A stretch of 64,000 nt of DNA from Halarsenatibacter silvermanii (GTDB lineage: Bacteria > Bacillota > Halanaerobiia > Halanaerobiales > Halarsenatibacteraceae): assembly GCF_900103135.1 (NCBI RefSeq), contig NZ_FNGO01000003.1, forward strand, positions 118,903 through 182,902, given 5' to 3'. Below the pieces are notes generated by a model. That model made no database searches, had not been told where the DNA came from, and was given only the letters and a program-made list of their open reading frames with translations. A program made the translations under genes and the position numbers. Positions 56,516-64,000 of this stretch are shown here, piece after piece. The first letter of the stretch is position 1. Every line of letters begins with the position of its first letter.

Positions 56516-57523
56516 TTAATTGCCTCTTTCCTCCCGAGCTGCTTCCAGCCATTCTACATATCCTGGCAGCAGCTCTTCATGGTAATATTCACCGAAAAGT
56601 TCTTCGGTTTCATCTACAGTATTATGTTCTACTATAAAGCCCATCTCCGCCATATTCTCCTGAAATTCTTCGTTTTGAGCCGCTGCTTCCATAGCAGCAT
56701 TTAATGCTTCTCTTTTTTCGCGGTCAGTTCCGGCCGGTGACCAGGCAGCTAAATAATGAGGTTCGGTAAATTCGATACCATACTCGGATACATGCGGGAC
56801 ATCAGGCATCATCTCAATGTCTTCGACAACTTCCGAAGTATGGACCATGGCTGTTAACTCATCTGCATCATGCAGAGGCTTAGCGGCGGCCATACTCATA
56901 TGTCCAACATCGATATGTCCTCCTGCCAGATTCGATTGTACGTCCGCTCCTCCGGCCAGAGCAACATAATTATAATCCAGTTCATCCATCGGTAATATGA
57001 ATTCTATAGCATAATGCATTAGATGGAGTTCTCCCTGGCTGCCCACCACTACTTCGCCAGGATTTTCCTCTATATATTCAATAAGTTCATCCAGAGAATT
57101 AAAGGGCGCTTCTTCTCCGGCAGCCAGAACGAAAGTCGGGGTGCCTACCGCAGCCACAGGATCAAGATCATCATATGTATATCCGACATCTTCGGTAGCA
57201 GGATCGAAAACAACTGCGGGCGGATGTCCCCAGAACATAATATTTTCATCAGGATCCTGAGTGGACACATGGTAACCAGCTTCTGTTCCAATTCCACCAG
57301 GCATGTTGACCACATCAATATCTATTCCTGTTTCCTCGACCAGAGCCTCCTGCAGATAACGAGCGGATAGATCGTGCGAACCGCCAGCATCAAAACCCAC
57401 AACAAGATCGAAGCTTTCATCCTGAATATCGGACCAGGGTTCCTCAGCGGCCAGCTGTCCCGAAGTCAAAACCATTCCTGCAGCAAATAGTAGTACCAAT
57501 AGAACTGTTATAACTTTTTTCAA
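56516..57523 (-). CDS. Orphan TctC-type substrate-binding protein
   Basis: This is a 335-residue secreted receptor of the TctC/Bug family, with a signal segment (VITVLLVLLFAAGMVLTS) and the ligand loop VGFDAGGSHDLSAR. It is plainly a paralogue of the protein at 2963-3952: both share FW.HPPA..FDPAT.DVGY and a GTPTF/GSPTF block. No tctA or tctB is adjacent, so it probably uses the permease encoded at 684-2822 or another elsewhere. The TTG at 57523 has AGGAGAGG upstream. Confidence 0.9.
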   Translation of the reverse strand: MKKVITVLLVLLFAAGMVLTSGQLAAEEPWSDIQDESFDLVVGFDAGGSHDLSARYLQEALVEETGIDIDVVNMPGGIGTEAGYHVSTQDPDENIMFWGHPPAVVFDPATEDVGYTYDDLDPVAAVGTPTFVLAAGEEAPFNSLDELIEYIEENPGEVVVGSQGELHLMHYAIEFILPMDELDYNYVALAGGADVQSNLAGGHIDVGHMSMAAAKPLHDADELTAMVHTSEVVEDIEMMPDVPHVSEYGIEFTEPHYLAAWSPAGTDREKREALNAAMEAAAQNEEFQENMAEMGFIVEHNTVDETEELFGEYYHEELLPGYVEWLEAAREERGN

Positions 57524-57608
57524 TAAGATCACCTCTCCTGTAGATGTTTTGTGAATATAATAAAATTGCGGGCAACAACCCTAAATTCTTCACTATGATT
57601 TCTTTAAA

Positions 57609-57637
57609 ATTTTAGCAAAAAAGATCCATTTTGTCAA
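57609..57637 (-). promoter_or_regulatory. Promoter of the orphan tctC
   Basis: The minus-strand site is TTGACA, 17 bases, TAAAAT, about 85 bp before the gene. The rest of 57533-57844 holds only the hfq terminator. Confidence 0.75.
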
Positions 57638-57688
57638 GTTAAGGCGTTTTTACATTAACTTAATAAATTACAGTGCAAATAAAATTAA

Positions 57689-57707
57689 GGCCGGATTGAC
57701 TCCGGCC
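57689..57707 (-). terminator. Hairpin terminator downstream of hfq
   Basis: GGCCGGA pairs perfectly with TCCGGCC across a 5-nt loop, followed on the minus strand by TTAATTTTATTT. It sits about 140 bp past the hfq stop. Confidence 0.65.
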
Positions 57708-57844
57708 GATAGGTGAACTGCTAAACTATGATATTACTTTAATATAGTTAATGACATAAATATTGATTTACAGACCGGTCTCTTCAATTTCAAGGCCAAT
57801 TGCTATTTATCGCTGATCAACCCCCGTCAAGCCCCGGGCAATCA

Positions 57845-58081
57845 TTATTCTTCTTCTCCAGGCATAGCTCCTTTAATAGGTTCAGAGGGATCAATTGTAG
57901 AAATAGCATGTTTAAATATAAGCTTATTTTTACCGCTGCTGCGAAGAATGATTGTAAAGTTATCAAATCCTTCTACATAACCATTCAACTGATAACCACT
58001 GATGAGATAGATGGTAACCTTAATATCGTTCTTTCTCACGTGATTTAAAATACGATCTTGATAATTATAATTTTTGGCCAC
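57845..58081 (-). CDS. hfq: RNA chaperone Hfq
   Basis: This 78-residue Sm-like protein has [20 protein letters not shown] at the N-terminus (Sm1, with the conserved Gln and Asp) and [12 protein letters not shown] (Sm2, the KHAIST form of YKHAIS). It forms a hexamer that pairs small RNAs with messages. The GTG start follows GGGGAGGG. hfq often lies beside miaA in Firmicutes; miaA is not next to it here. Confidence 0.95.
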   Translation of the reverse strand: MAKNYNYQDRILNHVRKNDIKVTIYLISGYQLNGYVEGFDNFTIILRSSGKNKLIFKHAISTIDPSEPIKGAMPGEEE

Positions 58082-58180
58082 TAAAAGCCCTCCCCAATTT
58101 TATGTATATTTTGCCCCAGCAGACTGGCTATTTGTTTATTTCTGGAAGCAAATAAAAAATCCTTCTTTCTCCTTCAGCAT

Positions 58181-58215
58181 TTCAAAAAATAATAATCCGC
58201 AGCTTTATGCCGCGG
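58181..58215 (-). terminator. Terminator downstream of the tRNA-Arg fragment
   Basis: On the minus strand CCGCGGC pairs with GC-T-GCGG around an ATAAA loop, and ATTATTATTTTTT follows. It lies about 45 bp past the CCA end of the tRNA fragment and would have ended the original tRNA transcript. Confidence 0.65.
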
Positions 58216-58258
58216 GTTTAGTTGATTTTCTATCCAGGATACATTTTAAAAAATAAAA

Positions 58259-58307
58259 TGGCGGGACTAGCAGGACTTGAACCTGCGACCTGCAGATTAG
58301 GAATCTG
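58259..58307 (-). pseudogene. 3' fragment of tRNA-Arg(CCT), likely attachment site
   Basis: The fragment reads, on the minus strand, an anticodon loop TTCCTAA (anticodon CCT, 58299-58301), the 3' anticodon stem, a five-base variable loop, a perfect T arm (GCAGG-TTCAAGT-CCTGC), the 3' acceptor strand TAGTCCC, G and an encoded CCA. The 5' acceptor strand GGGACTA and D arm are missing, and pairing of the anticodon stem fails exactly at 58308. This is the pattern left when a tyrosine-recombinase element integrates into a tRNA and displaces its 5' part. Confidence 0.8.
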
Positions 58308-58627
58308 AGTCAGCCATTATAGCCCATTATTGCCTACTGGCTCTCTTCCCCGGTTATAAGGCACTTTCAAGCAATAAGCAAGTCGCTGCTTGTGTCTATA
58401 AAAGGCTAAAATTATTGTCTATGGGGTGCAAAATGGGTGCAAGAAAATTAGGATTTAAAATATCAATTAATATAAGCTTTTCATGCAATTTATCTATGAC
58501 ACTCGATAATGATAAGAAAGCTACTGCAAATTTATAATAAAATAATTTGCAGGATTATTAAATTAAATATTTAATTATGATTATAGATTAAATCTTACAA
58601 ACATTTTAAAGGAGGGTTATATTTTAT
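58308..58627. other. Left end of the putative genomic island, non-coding
   Basis: No ORF is supported. A 10-11 bp direct repeat (ATGGGGTGCAA at 58421-58431 and ATGGGTGCAA at 58433-58442) sits 115 bp from the junction, where integrase arm sites are often found. A hairpin-prone stretch (AAGCAAGTCGCTGCTT) is at about 58377-58392. From about 58440 the sequence becomes very A+T-rich. The AAAGGAGGG at 58609-58617 belongs to the next gene. Confidence 0.5.
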
Positions 58628-59626
58628 ATGGATATTGAATTCCATTATTACGTAACTTACCTCATTTGTGTTGGTGCGGGTTTGGATGCCGAACGAGCAC
58701 ATAAAATAGCTTACTCAGCTGAATATGTTGACGACAATAATGTTGTTTTTGAAATAAATAAGGACACAGAAAATGAGTATAAAAATTATATTAGCCAAAC
58801 ATTTAATATAACAAAACCACAAACAAAATTGCAAAGAATATATCCCTTCTTTCATTTTGTCCCTGGAGATGTAGATGAATATTCAAATAAATTAGCGGAT
58901 GAAAAATGTCCTCCTTTAACCACTACTCCCAACAATAGTAATGCTAATGAAATGTTGGAAAAGGCATTAAATAGTGAAAATCCATATAAAATTGGTTTAG
59001 CCATCCATGCTTTTACTGATACTTGGGCCCACCAAAACTTTATAGGACTAGCGCAAGGTTATAACTCAATTACCCTTAAGAACCCTATTGATATTTGTCA
59101 TACTAACGCTCGTCGCAGCCCAGATATTCCTGATGAAACGTGGGAGGATCCAAGACTTGATGATGAAAAAGTTGTAAATAAGGAAAGATTTCTTGACGCT
59201 TTGGATAAAACATATGAAAAACTTTTTGCCTATTATGGCAATGGCGATAAAGTAAAAGAAAAACTCAAAAATGATATTAGTCAGATTATAGATAAATGGG
59301 ATGAACGTGCGGATAGAATCCATCAATACAAAGAATTGGCTCTCAAATATGGAACAGAAAAAATGCCTGAATATTATGAGCATGAATGGTTTAACAGAGC
59401 TGTCGAAGAGGATTATCCGGAAAAATATGAGCTTGAAATTCCGTATATTGGTATTGAATTTAATCCTAAAAATCAATTTCTAAAAGAATATAATTGGAAA
59501 GACACAGACTCATATAAAGAGACTGACTGGTATAAGTTTCAGGAGGCAGTAAAAGAACACCAACAAATGATGGAAGAAATTCTTAGTGAACGCATTGAGG
59601 AAGTTGAAAAAATTGATGAATGGTAA
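58628..59626 (+). CDS. DUF6765 family protein
   Basis: This 332-residue soluble protein begins MDIEFHYYVTYLICVGAGL and continues AHKIAYSAEYVDDNN, the typical opening of DUF6765 proteins. The motif HAFTDTWAHQNFIG (about residue 127) places His, Asp and His as in zinc-dependent hydrolase sites (phospholipase C-like), but no function is established. No signal peptide is seen. Codon use is A+T-rich like the rest of the island. The ATG follows AAAGGAGGG. It faces the ATPase gene, with a 298-bp gap that holds only a weak hairpin near 59670-59695. Confidence 0.75.
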   Translation: MDIEFHYYVTYLICVGAGLDAERAHKIAYSAEYVDDNNVVFEINKDTENEYKNYISQTFNITKPQTKLQRIYPFFHFVPGDVDEYSNKLADEKCPPLTTTPNNSNANEMLEKALNSENPYKIGLAIHAFTDTWAHQNFIGLAQGYNSITLKNPIDICHTNARRSPDIPDETWEDPRLDDEKVVNKERFLDALDKTYEKLFAYYGNGDKVKEKLKNDISQIIDKWDERADRIHQYKELALKYGTEKMPEYYEHEWFNRAVEEDYPEKYELEIPYIGIEFNPKNQFLKEYNWKDTDSYKETDWYKFQEAVKEHQQMMEEILSERIEEVEKIDEW

Positions 59627-59924
59627 GTGCAAAGAGCATATATTTAACGAATTATTTTTAGATGAATTTACCGAGGTTAATCCCCGGTATATATTTTTTG
59701 GCTCTTCTCCACATTCCTTGGCAAAAACCGTCTACAATTTCTTCCAAAAGGGTATATATTTAGCATCTTTAATTGCAGAAAATAGATTAAGTAAATACCT
59801 GATTTCAAACGCTAAATAAAAACCAGCAATTAGAGGAGCGAGTATCTTTTATAATCCAATATATATGAACTCCATCAACTGTTATGAAGAAGAATATAAT
59901 ATTATAATCATTCGCAATGTATTA

Positions 59925-62267
59925 TTATAATCTAGGATACATATTATCGACTAAAGATAGAGCTTTGTCTACTTTATCTTCTAATTCAATTTCGTCTATA
60001 TCACGTGATTGGCTCCCTCCACTACTGTGTCCAGTAATTGAATACTCATTTAAATCATCTAGCTCCTCATAAATATCACCTTTTAATACACTAATCTTGC
60101 ATTCTTTAGGAGAATCCTTGATTTTAGCCAACATATCGCCTAAAGTGTCAGTTCTTTTAAAATTTGTTGGAAAACAATATAATAATAAGTTTTCTAACAA
60201 ACTCCTTATCTTTGTTCTTGCGACGAAAGGATTGACTGAACTATTATTATAATAATTGTAAAGTTTTCTGTAGTCCGATAAAAATTCTCCCTCAGTATCC
60301 TTCTCTATATCCCAATTATCAAATTTTCTATTGCTTGATCCATCTCTTGCTATTTTAACACTTTCAATTTCCTGATCTGAATTATCGCTTTTTCTTAATA
60401 TTTTATTATATACTTCCCAAAGAAACCCCTTATAATGAGAAAGTAAAATTAATTGTTTTGCTTTTTCTGAATATTTCACTATTTCTTTCACAGTTCGAGT
60501 TATCCTATCTTTATCAAAACTTGAAATAGGATCATCAAAAACTAATATCTTCTTATCTAAATTTTCATCTTTTTCTAGCTTAGCCAAATAAAATGCTAAC
60601 GCTAGTGTCGTTTTATCCCCACTACTTAAAATATTACCAAAGCAACTTTCATAACCATCTTCTGAAGGTTTTAAATCACAAGGAACTTCATTCAAACTAA
60701 TTTTATACTTTATATTAGGAGAATCTCCCCTAAATGACTTTCTGACTTTATCAATTTTAAAATCCGCCCCAAATTTTCCTAAAAATTCATTGGTCTTTTC
60801 CTGATAATTATCTAACATTTCTTTTGTATATTCTTCAATTTCCTCTTGCAATTGTTCTTTCTTCGCTTCCAATTTATCTCTTTTCCTTTTCCATCCATTA
60901 TATAAAAAACATAATTCTTTAACTGGACTCTCAAAACGCAATTTTGTATTTAATAGGAAATTAAAAAATTCAATTTCTACATTTAAGTCTGCTTCTCCAG
61001 TTTCCTTTTTCGTTTCTTCAATAAATTTATTTATTTGTTTTATTTCACTATTATACTCTCTAACCCTTTTATTCAAATCCAAGAACAGACTAATAAATTC
61101 AAAAGTTTTTTCATTAAATTTTTTTTGTTTTAACAAATTATGTTGTTTAGTTTCTATATCTTCTATTAAAGATTCTTTTAAATTCTCCAAATCCTGTATT
61201 GCAATATCCAAATCCAACATTTTAGCTTCAAAATCAATATAGTTGTGCCAGAAATCGTATTTACTTTGATTTTGTTGTATTATATGATTTATTTCCTGCC
61301 ATCTTTTATCGGAAACCATCTCGGAAATATTCTGTTTGATTTTTTTTATATCTTTTTCTAAATTTGCAAATTCTTCACTAAAATAATCTTCATAAAGATT
61401 ATATAACTCGGATATTTCTAAATTCACACCACAAAAAGGACAAACCTCTTCTTCTGAAACATATTCCATCCCTTTAAAAATCCATTCTTCACCTTCAGAA
61501 TCTAGATTCTCATAAATATGTTCTTCGACTTTTTCTTTTGCATTTTCAGAAATATCTTCAATTGTTTCTTCAAGCCTGTTTTTTATTTTTCCAAATGGGA
61601 TTTTTTCAAGATTTAACTCAATTAATTTTTCTTTAGATTGTATATCTTCATTTTCATAAACTCTTTTTAATTTATCATATTGCAGCAAAATCATTTTGTT
61701 GACATTTTCAATACTTTTCAAATCCAAAAATTGCTCAAAATTCAAAGATCCTTTAATTTTTTCCTGAATTATTTCCTTAACATTTTCTTTCCTGTTTTTT
61801 GAACGCCTACTCTTCTTTTTAATAATGGCTAAATCCTGAGATAAATCGACCCCTTCCTCTCCCAAAACAAAATTATAAAGGGCTTTTCTTTGATCAATTT
61901 CTACTCTATCTCCAATATATACCCTTTTATTAACAAATATTTCATTAAAAACTTCTAAATTAAAATAACTTTCAGACCATTCCCCTTCTTCAAAATAAAT
62001 TCTATTATTATCATTAAATAGTAATTCGATTTTTGGGTCCCCAAAATCTCCTAATGTTGCCTTTGCTTTAATATATGAAGGTTTTTCACTTTTTAATGAA
62101 TTAAATAAGGTGGAAAATGTGGTTTTTCCCATTCCATTTTCACCAAAAATTAAAGTGTATTCCGCAAAACCATCAAAAGCCGGGGTGCAATCAATAAATC
62201 TACCAAAATTTTTGATGCTTATGACCTTTTCAAAAATATTTACACCTCCTTTGATATTATTGTTCAA
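59925..62267 (-). CDS. AAA_13-type ATPase, RloC/PrrC-like (possible anticodon nuclease)
   Basis: The 780-residue protein has a Walker A (GENGMGKTT, residues 42-50), long coiled-coil stretches, a zinc-hook-like CPFC in the middle (Cys276, Cys279), an ABC-type signature (LSSGDKTTLALAF) and Walker B (VFDDPISSFD, near 578). This matches the AAA_13 'wrapper' group that includes RloC and PrrC. In the C-terminus Arg688-x3-Glu692 and His747 resemble the proposed Arg-Glu-His nuclease triad, but such residues also occur in non-nuclease relatives. It overlaps the upstream restriction gene by 11 bp. GGAGGT at codons 7-8 suggests translation may really begin near 62237, at an ATT codon. Confidence 0.75.
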   Translation of the reverse strand: MNNNIKGGVNIFEKVISIKNFGRFIDCTPAFDGFAEYTLIFGENGMGKTTFSTLFNSLKSEKPSYIKAKATLGDFGDPKIELLFNDNNRIYFEEGEWSESYFNLEVFNEIFVNKRVYIGDRVEIDQRKALYNFVLGEEGVDLSQDLAIIKKKSRRSKNRKENVKEIIQEKIKGSLNFEQFLDLKSIENVNKMILLQYDKLKRVYENEDIQSKEKLIELNLEKIPFGKIKNRLEETIEDISENAKEKVEEHIYENLDSEGEEWIFKGMEYVSEEEVCPFCGVNLEISELYNLYEDYFSEEFANLEKDIKKIKQNISEMVSDKRWQEINHIIQQNQSKYDFWHNYIDFEAKMLDLDIAIQDLENLKESLIEDIETKQHNLLKQKKFNEKTFEFISLFLDLNKRVREYNSEIKQINKFIEETKKETGEADLNVEIEFFNFLLNTKLRFESPVKELCFLYNGWKRKRDKLEAKKEQLQEEIEEYTKEMLDNYQEKTNEFLGKFGADFKIDKVRKSFRGDSPNIKYKISLNEVPCDLKPSEDGYESCFGNILSSGDKTTLALAFYLAKLEKDENLDKKILVFDDPISSFDKDRITRTVKEIVKYSEKAKQLILLSHYKGFLWEVYNKILRKSDNSDQEIESVKIARDGSSNRKFDNWDIEKDTEGEFLSDYRKLYNYYNNSSVNPFVARTKIRSLLENLLLYCFPTNFKRTDTLGDMLAKIKDSPKECKISVLKGDIYEELDDLNEYSITGHSSGGSQSRDIDEIELEDKVDKALSLVDNMYPRL

Positions 62268-63771
62268 TGACTTTAATCTCTTTGTCAGTCAGCTCATATA
62301 AATCATATACCATCTGGTCTATTTCGTCATCAGTCTTTTCTATCTCTTTCTCCAATTCCTCGATTTCCTTCTGCAAACTTTCCCATTCATTGACTACTTT
62401 TCTAACCACATGATCTTTATCATAATCAGGTATTTCTATTTGAAGCACCCTCTTAAGCAAATTTCCACTATGAGTCTCATTGATTTCTTCCAGCTTTTCT
62501 TCAGTTAAGTTTTCCAGGAAATACTTTAGATAATGCCTTTTATTCTTATTATCTTCTTCAAATTTAAGAAGCTCATATTTGCCGCTGCTTGATTTATCCG
62601 AATACAGTGTAACTATATTTGTGTTGATATCCACTGTAAAATCCCTAACTTTTCTGGCTTTACCTGAATAGATTTTATTATAAAATGAATCCTCAATAAT
62701 TTCTCTAAGTACCAGACTTTTTTCAGAAATATATCTTTCTATAATATTAAGAAACTTTAATTCTTCTTTTTGTAATATTTTATTTTTCATTCTAATGATA
62801 TTATTAGCTCTTCTCTTTAATAAATCTTTTTTCCGCTGAGATATTTTCGCTATTAATGGAATTTCACTAATAAATTCTTTAAACCCTCTAGAAGCCCTAC
62901 TACCTAAATTTGAGGAGTTTCTTTTGTAATAAAAATTTATTAGTTTTGAATTCAATATTGCCAGCAAATATTTTTTTCCAGAGTCTAAAAAATAAACAGT
63001 ATTATTAAAATAAATATTTTCATTATCATAAGCAAAAGCTAATCTTTCTGAGATATCCTTGTAAATTATTTTGGGAGTCAAAAATTTATCATAATAATCA
63101 CATTCTCTCAATTCCCACCAATAATCCCCTTGATCATCTCTCTCAAATAAGCCCTTCCCTTTACATTTAATTTCTCCATTTCTTATTTTATTTCCAATTT
63201 CACTGAGATAATTATAAATAGCAGGGAGTTCATTTCTAAAATATTTTTCAGCTGAAACTTCTCCCCTGCTTTTATCAGTCCAACCACTCTTTATCAAAAT
63301 TATCCATTCATCATTAAACTGATAATTATATCTAAATATATTTCTACCCCTTATATGCTTTTTTATGAATTTCTTGGAATTTGAATCTTCTTTAATTAAT
63401 TTTTTTCTTGTTTGAGAATCTATTAAGAAGGCTTTATTTAAACCAGTTAAAATGCCTCGATAAATATTTATATCCCAATCTTTTAACTTCACACCAGCTT
63501 TTTCAATTTTATTTATCAGTTCATATTCTTTTTTGGTTAAAAATGACCAAGATTTTTCATCTAAAGCTACTTGCGGCACTTTTTTCTCGTCATTATAAGA
63601 AATTATATTCTCTCCATCAAATTTGCATTTTCGAACCACAATTATACCTGGATCTACTGTAACATCAGGAAAGATATTTTCTTTACTATAATCATTATAA
63701 ATCTTAATTTTGAATTTCATCAAGTAATCCCTTAAATTTTTACCATACTTTGCCTGAATGAATTTATTGGA
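62257..63771 (-). pseudogene. 3' part of a type IIG restriction-modification gene, truncated by an IS
   Basis: The frame can be read from 63771 (SNKFIQAKYGKNLRDYL), a segment that in type IIG enzymes follows the methyltransferase NPPY motif. FPDVTVDPGIIVV and a TaqI-like C-terminal specificity region follow (WDINIYRGILTGLNKAFLI, FLTPKIIYKDIS, YLLAILNSKLINFYY), and then a coiled-coil tail. The nuclease domain and methyltransferase motifs are missing because foreign sequence starts at about 63772. An internal ATG at 63723 could make a 488-residue protein, but it would lack catalysis. It may have formed an operon with the ATPase gene. Confidence 0.78.
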
Positions 63772-64000
63772 ACCTGTATTCGGAAAGTAAACTCGCCTAA
63801 AATGTTATGATCCCTATTAAGTCATGGAAAGAAATTTTAAGATTGCGGAAGAAATTCTTCCAAAAATATTAAAAGGAGAGCTCCTTTTTGATAACATGAA
63901 AACAAGGAAAAAAGAAGAAGTAAAACACCAAAAGAAAGGAGCTCTCCTACTTTCATGGTACTGCAAAACACCCCAAAATGTCAAGTGTTCCATAAGCTGG
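63772..64000 (+). mobile_element. Left end of an insertion sequence, runs off the window
   Basis: The type IIG reading frame diverges from its family at about 63772. The following sequence contains a 14-bp perfect inverted repeat (63874-63887 and 63935-63948) and the beginning of an ORF at 63955. This looks like an IS 5' region with a hairpin before the transposase gene. The family cannot be named from this piece. Confidence 0.6.
63955..64000 (+). CDS. Probable transposase, first 15 codons only
   Basis: The ATG at 63955 opens a frame (MVLQNTPKCQVFHKL) that is still open at the right edge. AAAGGAG at 63935-63941 could be its ribosome site but lies within the inverted repeat, so folding of a long transcript would hide it. 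That is a common way for an IS to silence read-through expression. Assignment as transposase is from context. Confidence 0.4.
   Translation, partial: MVLQNTPKCQVFHKL

Noticed and set aside
58259..58345. Complete tRNA gene on the minus strand
   Set aside because: The 5' acceptor strand and D arm cannot be found upstream, and anticodon-stem pairing stops at 58308, so only a 3' fragment is present.
58421..58442. CRISPR-like repeat
   Set aside because: There are only two short copies of GGGTGCAA 2 bp apart, with no spacer-sized intervals; possible integrase arm sites fit better.
59586..59819. 77-codon frame after the DUF6765 gene
   Set aside because: It overlaps the end of the DUF6765 gene in another frame, has no ribosome site and contains the weak hairpin region.

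Overview
The window looks like a chromosomal segment of a halophilic, anaerobic Firmicute of the Halanaerobiales type. The evidence is indirect: strong GGAGG ribosome sites, many TTG/GTG starts, three T-box leaders, hfq and AbrB-type genes, and very acidic secreted binding proteins. The genus assignment (for example Halarsenatibacter-like) is inference.

Layout. 1-599 is the 5' part of a cysteine-synthase-fold gene. 684-3952 is a tripartite tricarboxylate transporter operon (tctC-tctB-tctA). 4355-6844 holds a nitrilase-family hydrolase, an RDD/zinc-ribbon membrane protein and a beta-propeller repeat protein. 7032-12041 is a four-gene operon: secreted FAD oxidoreductase, DUF89, cupin and TPP enzyme. 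12316-15329 is an overlapping gnd-zwf-cyclase operon. 15430-20705 is a peptide-type ABC uptake locus with two binding proteins and two permeases but no ATPase.

20881-41028 is a block of amino-acid and 2-oxoglutarate biosynthesis: aminotransferase-thrB-thrC behind a T-box with a likely Thr specifier; a citrate/homocitrate synthase-isocitrate dehydrogenase-aconitase B operon; divergent argCJBD behind an Arg T-box; and a complete trpEGDCFBA operon with its own promoter, leader and attenuator. Pyruvate carboxylase (48985-52431) and argGH behind a third T-box (52684-56048) complete this theme. Pyruvate would give oxaloacetate, citrate, 2-oxoglutarate and glutamate, and then arginine. Between these lie a LysM/peptidoglycan-binding protein, dCMP deaminase, a polyferredoxin, a ZIP transporter, a TPR protein and a TspO-like protein. 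An AbrB-like regulator, an orphan tctC paralogue and hfq follow.

At 58259-58307 only the 3' part of a tRNA-Arg(CCT) remains. To its right the sequence becomes conspicuously A+T-rich and accessory in character: a DUF6765 protein, an RloC/PrrC-like AAA ATPase, and a type IIG restriction-modification gene whose 5' part is cut off by an insertion sequence at the right edge. I read this as the start of an integrated genomic island carrying defence functions.

Small non-autonomous mobile elements are also present. Two copies (6873-7019 and 46272-46593) have matching inverted ends and perfect 8-bp target duplications, and a short relic lies at 17062-17128. Their ends look like those of ISL3-family elements.
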